Positions 34,212 through 44,029 of a stretch of 64,000 nucleotides of DNA are shown in pieces. The stretch is taken from positions 7,641,501 to 7,705,500 of the forward strand of contig JBBMOA010000013.1 of assembly GCA_037954235.1 (NCBI GenBank). The letters run 5' to 3'. The position numbers and the translations under genes are program-made. This DNA comes from Aulostomus chinensis. Taxonomy: Eukaryota; Chordata; Actinopteri; Syngnathiformes; Aulostomidae. The first letter of the stretch is position 1; each line of letters opens with the position of its first letter. The notes under the pieces were generated by a model that saw nothing but the letters and a program-made list of their open reading frames with translations, did no database searches and was not told the origin of the DNA.

Positions 34212-36325
34212 TGGCTTCTTATTGGACTAAAAGACGCAGAGTCATCAGAACTGTAAGGGACATAGAGAAGGATATCCTTTAGGAATATGAAGAAACTCTG
34301 CATAATCAAAGGGAAGATGTAGTGAATAGGACACCTCCCTTAACAATCTCACACGTTTCCCAACTACATACACCAACAGAATCCCATGTACACTTGGAAA
34401 ATTATAATAATGGCAGTACAGCTGTCAATGATGAATTTGAATCAAATTACGTGCAAATGGAAAATGATTAAACAGATGGTCGTGTAGTAGCTGGAAATGT
34501 TGTTGAACCAGATCATGGAAGATTATCTTATAGAAGAGAGTGATGATGAAGATGAATCAGATTTTCGCTCTGACAGTGATGGTGAGCATCCGCCTAGTCA
34601 GGATCTGCTTATAAGGAGTCTAAGATATTGGGCAACATCCTACTTCATCAGTCTGGTTGCGTTGTCTGCTCTGCTGACCATCTTAAAGTTATTTCACCCT
34701 AAGCTACCTAAAGATGGAAGGACTCTGCTGAGACCACAATCTCATGTTGCAACCACTCAAATAAAAGGTGGCGAATACTATCATTTTGGATTGGTGCAAG
34801 GACTACTTTCACGATTGAAATGTCTGAGTTTACCAGTGAACCTCACAACTCTTTCTTTGCAATTCAACATAGATGGTCTCCCCCTCTTTAGGAGTTCAAG
34901 ACTTCAATTCTGGCCAATACTTGCAATCCTGAAATGTTATTATACCAAGTCCCCATTCATTGTCGGTATATTTAGTGGTTTAAGCAAGCCAAAGTGTGTA
35001 GTTGAGTATCTGCAGATGTTAACGACCTTAAAAATGTACTGGCTAATGGCATTGTTCATAATGGTAAGCGATCGAGTGTACAGGTTTCCTCATTTGTGTG
35101 TGATGCTCCCGCCAGAGCCTTCGTTAAGAATATTAAGTCGCATAACGGTTATTCAGGGTGCGACAAGTGTGATCAAGAGGGTGTGTGGAGGAACAACAAA
35201 ATTACATATCCTGAAACTAATGTCAGGCTGAGGACTGACTCGAGTTATTGTGATATGATTGATGAGGAACACCACTTGAAACAGAAATTCAGTCCTTTAA
35301 CAGGGATCGTAAAGGTGGTTTCTTCATTCCCAAAAGATTATATGTACCTCTGTTGTCTTGGGGTGATGAGGAAACTGTTGAATATGTGGTTAAAGGGCAA
35401 TCTAGCCTTTGGGCTTCCTTCACAAATTGTTAACAGTATATCAAGCAAACTGCTGATGTTACATCCCCGCACTCCTTCTGCATTCAACCGCAAGCCAAGA
35501 GGTTTGAATGAGCTTGATCGTTGGAAAGCTACTGAACTCCGATCCTTCATGTTATACTGGGGTCTTGTTGTACTGAAGGACTACCTTCCCAGTGAGTTTT
35601 ATGACAACTTCATGTTATTTTCAGTGGTCATGTATTTGTTTTTGTCTCCTGGAATTTCTGGCCAAATGGTTGAATTTGCACATAAATTGATGATTTCTTT
35701 TGTGGGACACTTTGGACAGTTGTATGGTAGGGATGAGATTCTGTTCAGTGTTCACCAGCTTATACATTTAGCAGATGAATACAAACAATTTGGACCTTTA
35801 GCTAATGTTTCAGGATTCCCTTTTGAGAATTATCTCGGCCAAATAAAGCGTCTTTTACGCAAGCCGCACCAACCTCTACAGCAAGTTGTCAAAAGGCTGT
35901 CAGAAATGACACATGCTGAGGTTCCATTAGCAACAGATGAACCAGTCTTAGGGCACATTCATACTGATGGTCCACTTCCTCAACATTTCAGTGTTCCTCT
36001 ACAGTACTCAAAGGTGTCCAACAGTCGTTTTACCTTGTCTACAAAGCAGGGGGATAATTGTATTCTGGTTGGAGATAGAATTGCAGTAGTGCAGAATATA
36101 GTCCAGGAAGATGATGATGTCTATGTCGTATACAGAAGGTTCAGACATCAAGAATCATTTTACACATATCCCTGTGAGTCCTCACGCATAGGAACATACA
36201 AGGTTGGAGAGTTGTTTGATGATATTGGGGTTGGTAAACTTAGCTGTGTTAAAAGTAGATGTGTTCTGTGTCTAGAGTCAGAGGGAAATAGCCTCATAGC
36301 TATTCCAATAGCTCATATGCAGTAG
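34212..36325 (+). pseudogene. CACTA/EnSpm-like (TNP2-type) transposase, degraded
   Basis: The coding opens MASYWTKRRRVIRTVRDIEK at 34212 but meets an in-frame TAG at about 34280. A second stop lies near 34470. An acidic segment (EESDDEDESDFRSDSDGE) follows, then RYWATSYFISLVALSALLTI, LQFNIDGLPLF and IVGIFSGLSKP. A frameshift occurs near 35095. The remainder (35096-36325) is one long open frame with CDAPARAFVKNIKSHNGYSG, CDKC, YMYLCCLGVMRKLLNMWLKG, RKPRGLNELDRWKATELR and FPFENYLGQIKRLLRKP. The CDxxAR, CxxC and ELDRWKATE pattern is that of transposases with a tnp2-like fold found as multicopy genes in fish. Two stops and a frameshift indicate loss of function; the long intact C-terminal part suggests recent decay. 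Confidence 0.7.
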
Positions 36326-36359
36326 ACATCTTATGAATCAGGATATGATTTTTTTAAAT

Positions 36360-36368
36360 ATATGTATG

Positions 36369-36416
<48 letters not shown>
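36360..36416 (+). repeat. (TA)n microsatellite
   Basis: A TATG stretch followed by uninterrupted TA from about 36374 to 36416, just after the transposase stop codon. Confidence 0.95.
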
Positions 36417-36419
<3 letters not shown>

Positions 36420-37454
36420 TTGGTTTATTAGTCACACAATGGAAAGGAATGTGGTGCTTTGGGCTGTTGTATTTTTTCCAAATGGCAGAACTGCAACAGT
36501 TCGTGCCAGCTGGTTCAATCCAATGGAAAGTACATTGTTATGGCCCCCCAAAACTGTAAATTATTCAAAGGCCCTTAAAGAAAACATGACACCCAATAAA
36601 GGATGGACCACATATCACAATGTTCGGGTCTTGATTACCTGTTGTAAGTAGTCACTGTATCTTTATTGTTGTCTGTTGTGAATTGTTCCTTATCTAGGCT
36701 TGTCAATCCCATTTGTGACAGTGTGTCTAGCAACATTTCTTTTTCATACTACTGGCATATGTACTACTACGGGAGGGTGATGCTGGTCATTGCATACTCT
36801 TTTTGGCTGGGTTTCACCTATCAACAGGGGGTGTTATGTGGGAGGAGTAGGATGGAGGCTCTGTCTTCCCGGTGGGAGTGCCTCTCTGGTAGGTATGTCA
36901 GTACTACATGTGTCAGGAGGAATCAATTTGGCAACTACATAGGTGAGAAAAAGGGTGTAAAAATGTAAGATTAATTTTCAAAACCCTGTTTATATATATT
37001 TTTTTTATCAGATTCTTAATGTCATACTGTATTTTCTGCTTGTTCCTTTACAGACTCCTTTGAAAAGGCCAAGCAACATGAAGACAAGTATGTGACAACT
37101 GGCTGTGCAACCACTGATTTGGAATCCGACAAGGAAGCAGTTGTACATCGGAAAAGAAAAGCAAGGTACAGTTGGAGATCTCATGGAGTCTTTACCCCTC
37201 CAAAGTTTGGAAAACTGGCCCATACAGTCCTCTCAATATTTGGGAAAATGCCCAAGTTAAAGAACAAACTTTTGACCCCATGCCAAAGCATAATCGCTCA
37301 CCCAGCTGTCTGCCTGGTGGATGTATGCACACGCCCATGTGGGCGAGGTCACTTCTCGCCCTTAGGGCATTAAAGGTGCTTCTCACCCTTACCCTTGGTG
37401 TCTATGTGTACATGTACATCAAACTGCCTCATTCTACAGTAACAGGCCATGGGC

Positions 37455-37512
37455 CACATCATAGTATATATGGTTATATGGTAACCCATATAACCATATA
37501 TGCTATGATGTG
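37455..37512. repeat. 58-bp near-perfect palindrome
   Basis: Two 27-bp arms (CACATCATAGTATATATGG... and its reverse complement) around the 4-base loop TAAC, with one mismatch. It lies in an intron of the companion gene. Confidence 0.95.
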
Positions 37513-37762
37513 TGTCCTTGCTTTTAGACGTTGATGACAGCTACACACATAGATCAGCTCCCTTCGGATCACCTGGTCCAGGTAAAGATGTCAATATTCC
37601 CATGTCCTTCCCACATACAGTGACCTAATTTGCAATGCTGATGCCATCATGCCATGGTTTCTTAGGGGTTCAGCTCCTGAAATGCCACGGGGAAGGTTGC
37701 AAGTAGGGGAGCCCAGTCAAATGTTGCAAGGCAAGTATCACTTTCTGATCAACCGCTTAACC

Positions 37763-39075
37763 CAGGGTTCTGCAACCTGCGGCTCAGGAGCCACATGCGA
37801 CTCTTAGATCCTTCCCTAGTGGCTCCCCATAGCTGTACTAAAAAGAAAGATAACCAAGCAAAACAGAATGTCATAATTCGTGGACAGTAGGGCTGTAATC
37901 AACCAAAGAAATTCTCGGTCGACTGAAGCCCTGAAATTTCGACTAAAAATCGACTAATTTTATATCTGAAAAATATACTGTGTCAACTATCAGCACAAAA
38001 CCTGCTGAGGAATATTGAGACAATTGTTTCTGTCAGGTTATAATAACTGACCGACGCCATCATTGGTCCTGACAGAGCCAGACTGAACAGAGGAGCTCAG
38101 CATCGCGGCTGAGACACAAATAGACTTTTAACTTAAAACTTTACTCTTAAACAAAAAAGGGCAAGTCCACTGTAAGAATTTTTACAATTAAAACAAAACA
38201 ATTATTGGACTAAAATATTGAAGTGTCAATTCTGATGTGTTCATATACTCAAAACTGACGGGGCAACCTAAGGTGGACACGTTAGCTCACCGTTTCTAGG
38301 TGATACGTCGTGTTTGTAGTGGAGCTGTGACATGAAAACTGTTGTTTGCAAACTTTGCATTTGACTTTTTTCCCATTCTCTGTTTTCATGAAATGCTGCC
38401 ACCCTGCAGATGTCTTTGACATGGTGGACGAGGACTGACTTGAAATGAAACTGTCAAAATTAAATATACATTCATCAAACCACCAGACGTGGCCTTCTAG
38501 TACTCTTCAGTCTGTCTGTCTCTAGCGGGTTGGGGGCGAGTCCAAAATAGTAAAAACAAGGGGGTGTTCAAAGATAGATTGTTATTTGTGAAACGGGCAT
38601 GCTTTCGGTACTTTCCTCCTGATGAAATTAACATGGCAAAAAAATCAACCAATCAGAATTTTGGTCGAGCCAGAACGTATCGACTAATAAATCGACCAGT
38701 CGACTGGGAGATTACAGCCCTAGTGGACAGAGTTATTTGCTTTCACTGACAATGCTGTTGGATTATCTGTATGTTTGATCAGCATTGAGAAGTTATCAAA
38801 CAACAAAAAGGTTATGCTAGTAAAATTGTAATGGAAATGAACCTCAGAGCACCAAATATCACACTGCGGAGTCATGTGGGGTGCCATGCTCTCCAAACTG
38901 ATTATTTTAATGAATGCTCATTTACATGTATTTGTATCAAATTTGATAGGTTAATATACACTTCATAACGTTGCATTCATTAAAAGGCTCAAATATTTTT
39001 TGCGTCTTCAGACAGATTTTGTATAAAATTTTTGTTCCAAAATGGCTCCATGACATTTGAGGTTGCAGACCTCTG
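37763..39075. mobile_element. hAT-type non-autonomous element (outer)
   Basis: Begins CAGGGTTCTGCAACCTGCGG and ends AGGTTGCAGACCTCTG, imperfect terminal inverted repeats of the CAGxGxTCxGCAACC class. The 8-bp flanks are GCTTAACC and GCTAAACC (one mismatch), fitting a hAT target duplication. It carries no transposase but contains another element at 37888-38722. It sits in an intron of the CACTA companion gene. Confidence 0.85.
37888..38722. mobile_element. hAT-type non-autonomous element (inner)
   Basis: 835 bp, starting TAGGGCTGTAATCAACC and ending GGGAGATTACAGCCCTA. It is flanked by a perfect 8-bp duplication GTGGACAG (37880-37887 and 38723-38730). Subterminal regions repeat the word TCGACTAA/TCGACC in both orientations. 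No transposase is visible. Confidence 0.9.
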
Positions 39076-39226
39076 GCTAAACCTCACTGCTGCCCTCTGC
39101 ATTCAGAAAACTGTCCTTAGTTACTTTATAGTCTTTCTTTTCTTTTCTCCATGTAATTTGTTATGGTGTTTAGGCTTTAAAGTTAAGCACTAGATGGTTG
39201 CTATAAGTTATGAGTGCAAGCACATA

Positions 39227-39625
39227 AAGGGAAAGTGACTTTTTTTTTTCAGTTTTGACATTATTTGTAGCATGTAAAAAGTTAATCTGCTCACCCATAA
39301 TGATTCCGTGATATGATGAGTTTTTTTGGGAGATTTTTAGATCCAAACCACAAAGTATAGATCCATAAAATGGCAGACAAGGACCTCCACGAGTGGACCA
39401 GGCTGGATTTTTAGAGGAATTAACGATTTTGGCGGCAGAATCTGTTGAGTTAGCGGCGGTTCCAACTTGACCCCAGCCACTACCGTTTCATGGATCTATA
39501 CTTCGCAGTTTCGATCTCAATATTTCCCGAAAAACTCATCATATCATGGAATCATTATGGGTGTGTAGATTAACTTTTTATATGCTACAAATAATGTCAA
39601 AACTGAAAAAACGGCACTTTCCCTT
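39227..39625. mobile_element. 399-bp foldback MITE, TA target
   Basis: Long terminal inverted repeats of about 95 bp (AAGGGAAAGTGACTTTT... at the left; the right end reads ...GGCACTTTCCCTT) flanked by TA on both sides (39225-39226 and 39626-39627). The arms differ by a few substitutions and a T-run length. A TA target suggests Tc1/mariner-type mobilisation. Confidence 0.8.
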
Positions 39626-40750
39626 TAAGCCATCAGTGAGTTGCTTAGTGCTACTCTAAAGTGAAAATCTATCCTTGAAACTTATGTAAACTCAATTGTT
39701 TTTCTTCAAGAAATTGCTGCCAACAGAAATACCAGGATGCTTTCAGAGCTACTCATGGAGGTGAAGCAAATTTCATGGGACATTGAGTTTATTAAGACTG
39801 AAATGGCCAAATTCACCCTGAATCCTCCTGGAGCTGGACCTGAAGCACAGAGAGAAGAGAACTTCTCCATGGTGCTGCCACTCGCCAATGATGAGCAGTC
39901 TGATGAGGCTGAAACTGCACTGAAGGAGGAAACAGTCCGTTGAAAGATGGTGATCAATGGTGTATTTTCTTAAATTTAAACAATTATTCTTTGTAATTGT
40001 AGGAGGAATGGCATTGAATAAATGTTTGACTTGGATATGTTTGTCATAGAAATATTGTGCATGTAGCTGATCTACAAGTTCAGAAAACCTTAATGATATG
40101 AGGGATGAAATTTTACTCGTTTGACATGGCACACTGCACACTTTAGCACACTAACCATTTTCTCTTTAATATGTTAAGATTACCCGTCTGGCACTAGTTG
40201 GAGGGACCAGACCAACGCTCTGGCCTGCAGGTGCAACTGGGCAGAAAAGTCACCGAAGGGAGCCTTCAAGGAGACACTCATGCAGGACTGCATGTTTGGT
40301 GAGTTTGTAGATTGATGGATATTGAATTAAATTAATTCATATATATTTTAACTGTTTTAAGTAAATAAGACTGGTACAAAAAGGACACTGGATATTTGTC
40401 ACTTTGGAATGGAACCATTGCTATTTTTAAGTATTTCTTTATTTTTCCATAGCGGCTGCTCGTCAATTTGACTGGAAGCTGACTGAAAAGCAGTTCGGGG
40501 TGGAAGTATAGAAATGGCTGCACTTTGCACATGAGAGGATTAGCGGGGTGCCAACGAAGGGAGTGCCAAAGAGATGGGGACAAATGGTTTGGAGTTGGAG
40601 GCAAGTGGGTTTCATGAGGTTTGAAACCGTTCATCTTGTTCTCGTTGAACTGCAGTCCTTTTGTGAAATTGATTAGATTGAAATCTAAAGTTTAATAAAG
40701 GACTAAATGAATAATCTGTTTGTTTCTGTTCATAGAGCATGAAGGTAAAG

Positions 40751-41136
40751 CAGCTGTTCTCAACCTTGGTTTCTTAAAAAAAGCGTGTGTGTGTATATAA
40801 TATATGTATGTATGTGTGTGTGTTTATATATGTGTATGTGTATATATGTATATATGTATGTATATATGTGTGTGTATATTTATGTATATATGTATATGTG
40901 TGTATATATGTATATATGTATGTATATATGTGTGTGTATATGTGTGTATATATATGTATATATGTATATGTGTGTATATATATGTATATATGTATATGTG
41001 TGTATATATATGTATATATGTATATGTGTGTATATATATGTGTATATATATGTATATGTATATATATGTATGTATGTATATATGTATATGTATATATATG
41101 TATGTATATATGTATATATATGTATGTATATATATG

Positions 41137-41167
<31 letters not shown>

Positions 41168-41264
41168 GTATATGTATGTATATATGTATATGTATGTATA
41201 TATGTGTATATATGTATGTATGTATATATATATGTGTGTATATGTATATGTATATATATGTGTG

Positions 41265-41346
<82 letters not shown>

Positions 41347-41408
41347 GTCCCCAAAAAGTGTTCCTTTCATGGGAACACTTGGGGGTCTGTATAAAAAGAG
41401 AACCACTG
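40751..41408. mobile_element. hAT-like MITE swollen by a (TA/TATG)n expansion
   Basis: Ends resemble CAGCTGTTCTCAACCTTGG at the left and GAGAACCACTG at the right, the CAGTGGTTCTCAACC class of hAT MITEs. The flanks only partly match, so the target duplication is doubtful. Nearly all of the interior is the microsatellite at 40785-41342. Confidence 0.55.
40785..41342. repeat. Long TATG/TATA microsatellite
   Basis: About 560 bp of alternating purine-pyrimidine sequence: GTATATAT/GTGTATAT mixtures to 41265, then uninterrupted TA to 41342. Long open frames in all readings here are artefacts of the repeat. Confidence 0.97.
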
Positions 41409-41639
41409 CGGTAAGCATACTTAATGAACCATTTCAGCATTTGTCAACCTTCCTCTGTTTTTAATATGCCTAATTTAAGCCATAAATAACCACTTGACTC
41501 TTTTTGCTCTTTCATAGTTCTGCAGGGGTTGCTCCAAACTTGGTTGTCCAGCAGTGACATCACTGCCATTCAGACATATGGCAGTGATGTAGATTAAAGT
41601 GATTATTTTGTCATTATTTGTGACATCTTGAAAAATAGA

Positions 41640-41930
41640 GAAAGGTTGAAAACATATTGAAATGGCCCTTTAGCAATATTTTTTCAATGTATAATTCAAT
41701 GTATATAGTTGAATCAATGTTTGTGTAATGTTATGTTCTTTCAATGTTGATTATAACATGGTTGAATCAAGATTGATTCATTGTTTACATAGATTGAAAA
41801 TTCAACATTATTTCCATGCTGATCATAACAAGCAACTTCAATGGTATTTTCAATGTTTAACATCAATGTTGATCTCAATTATTGGCCTGACAAAATCTCA
41901 ATGTTGATTCAAAAACTTTTTGTTTTCTGG
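41640..41930. repeat. Imperfect repeat of CAATGTTGAT-like words
   Basis: The word TCAATGTT or its variants occurs at least eight times in about 290 bp (for example near 41685, 41716, 41738, 41855, 41868, 41898). It ends TTTTCTGGGTGG. It may be a degenerate satellite or the terminal region of a transposon; no family named. Confidence 0.5.
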
Positions 41931-42250
41931 GTGGTGTTGTCCACTTCCAGGAAAAAAGCAAACCCTATGCTGTAAGGCCCTGATAGCATCATTACCAGAT
42001 CATGAGGGCAATTTTCCTAAGGGCAGAAATGAGATGTGTATTAAATTACTCCATCTGTTCTTCTCAACAGTCTGTACATACACACGCACATGCACACACA
42101 CACTGTTATCCCACACAGCACAGTAGTAGCCAGATGGGAGAACAGCTGGCAAAGCACAATGGCAGGGCAACAGTGTTAATTTTGGCAGCTATTTTAGACT
42201 TCGTCTTGGTCTTTGGACAAAAATTCTTATTAGTTTTAGTCACATTTTTA

Positions 42251-43204
42251 GGGCCTGAGCCCAGAGGTACTCCGGGGTGAAGACCCTATTATGTTTACTT
42301 GACACACTCAAAACACTCACACTAAAGTTGACCCCCTGAACACGCTGGAAAACTCACCAAATTTTGCACACAGGTGGTCTGGCAGAAAAAAGCAATAATA
42401 AAAAAAAAAGGAAACGTGTGCAAAATTTGGTGAGAAAAAAATTCAATAGCGACACCTAGGCAGACAAAAACACATTTCTGCTCATAAATGCCCCTGGGAA
42501 TGTCATACACACATGGGACCAACACCGATTTATTCGTCTAATCAAGACGCACAAATCATACACTGACACCCCTAACCTAAAACCAACAGGAAGTCCACAA
42601 AATGGACAAAAATGTCAAAATGAGGACGTTGACACACCCATAACAAACACTATCTCCTCCTCGGGCATTAATGGTATCACTTCCAAAATTTAAAGTGTGA
42701 CTCAGGACACTTTGAGGATCAAAAGTTACGGAAATCTCTGTAATAACTCCAACGGTTTGGATTTTATAAGCCCTCAAATCAGGGACACTTTTCTGACATA
42801 CAATGGAAACCAATGGGGCGGCTGTGTCCTCTCATGGTACATACTCTCAAAAACTTGCTTCTCACATGTAAAGTAAAACTCCCACACCTTCAAAAACTAC
42901 ACCACTAGATTCCTGACAAAAATCCCTACAATATATATTACATTCCACTTTTGACCAACACATGCTGAGTTATTAGCTTTTTACACACTAAAAATGACAA
43001 AATCCTGCTCTGCTCTCCACTCTAAGACAGAGGGCAGCGGGGAGGGTTTTTTTTAAAGGCACAGCTCTCAGCTCTGCACTCACACTTTGCATCACACTGA
43101 GGCTTCTATCTCTGAAAGTACAAGTCCCACTGATTTACCAAATACACCACTGAATTCAGAACGACTCCTGCCACCCGGCCGCAGACACGAGGAGTCTCAG
43201 GCCC
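42251..43204. mobile_element. Nested 954-bp DNA element with GGGCCTGAG ends
   Basis: Starts GGGCCTGAG and ends CTCAGGCCC, flanked by TA on both sides (42249-42250 and 43205-43206). It interrupts the terminal region of the hAT element: TTAGTCACATTTT on the left and GCTTTAATTTTAG on the right both look like hAT sequence. No coding recognised. Classification beyond a TA-target cut-and-paste element is open. Confidence 0.65.
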
Positions 43205-44029
43205 TAACAACGCTGCTTGTAGCTTTAATTTTAGTCTAGTATAAGTCAACAAAAACTCCTTACCTTTTTCTCAACTTTTAGACATTACTTGTAGTCAAAA
43301 TGTTCTCTCTTTTTAAACTAATTCAATTAGGCTAATACAGGTATTGTGAATTGGAATGAAGGTGATAGGTTGTATCAAGAGTTGAAATTCATAAAGCAAC
43401 ATTTCACTCTTAACACTTTTACCTGTAATATAAGGACACCTTAACGTAGTTTAATATTACATTTACAAGGTGCTGGTGTGCTGTCCGTTCTGATATAAGG
43501 TAAAAAGTGCATTACACATGATGACATGGAGTAAAGACCATGCCACTGAGTCAAGATCCAAAAGACCAATTAGAAAAAAAAAAAAAAAAAATAGACCAAT
43601 ATGGTTGTTTATTTTCTAGAACTTCAAAATGAACACATATTCCCAAAGCAGAGCAATTAACAATGAACACATAGGCCTAACAAAAAACACAACTCTTTAC
43701 TTATAGTTGAACATATTTAGAAACGGTATGGAACAAACATGACACTTGAAGTCTTAAAACCCCAAATTATAGACACTTGAATTTAGCACAGCTGCAGTGC
43801 AAAGCAATAAAAGTTGCTTATGAAAGCACATCTTACTTTAACCCTAACTTGAACTGTATTCACTACCTACAAATTGAAAAAATTCCTACTTGTTGAAAGT
43901 GAAATTGAAGACAAATCTTGAATACATTTGACCTAATAAACAATCAGAGGGGGCCCCCTCTGCAGTGCAGTCTCAAAGCACCATTAGAAGCAGCATTGAC
44001 AAAATTGAGTCCTGTCAGCAGAATTAGGG

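Larger units (their letters stand above)
36439..40700 (+). pseudogene. Spliced companion gene of the CACTA-like element (DUF4806-like end)
   Basis: A series of plus-strand exon-like segments with good splice signals. Exon 36439-36651 (ERNVVLWAVVFFPNGRTATV; donor GTAAGT). Exon 37054-37165 (SFEKAKQHEDKYVTTG ... RKRKAR; acceptor TTTACAG, donor GTACAG). Exon 37527-37580 (DVDDSYTHRSAPFGSPGP). Exon 37669-37730 (GC donor GCAAGT). Exon 39711-39943 (ANRNTRMLSELLMEVKQISW). Exon 40176-40297 (DYPSGTSWRDQTNAL). Exon from 40452 (RQFDWKLTEKQFGVEV then a stop, then KWLHFAHERISG). The order resembles the companion proteins of fish CACTA-like elements that end in a DUF4806-type domain. The stop in the last exon suggests it is dead or the exon ends there. 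Function of the protein is unknown to me. Confidence 0.5.
33396..41500 (+). mobile_element. Large two-gene DNA transposon, CACTA/EnSpm-like (ends not fixed)
   Basis: A region with a consistent gene pair on the plus strand: a TNP2-like transposase (34212-36325) followed by a spliced companion gene (36439-about 40700). A GC-rich, CpG-containing stretch at 33640-33790 may be the element's promoter, and an exon-like segment at about 33400-33460 ends in GTGAGT. I could not find the terminal inverted repeats, so both limits are approximate and the superfamily name rests on the transposase type. Insertions inside it: hAT 37763-39075 containing another hAT 37888-38722, foldback 39227-39625, and the (TA)-rich MITE 40751-41408. 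Confidence 0.55.

Noticed and set aside
40774..41464. Several 180-225-codon open frames on both strands rich in Tyr, Ile, Val, Cys, Met and Thr
   Set aside because: They are translations of the TATG/TATA microsatellite; all frames stay open because the repeat contains few stop codons.
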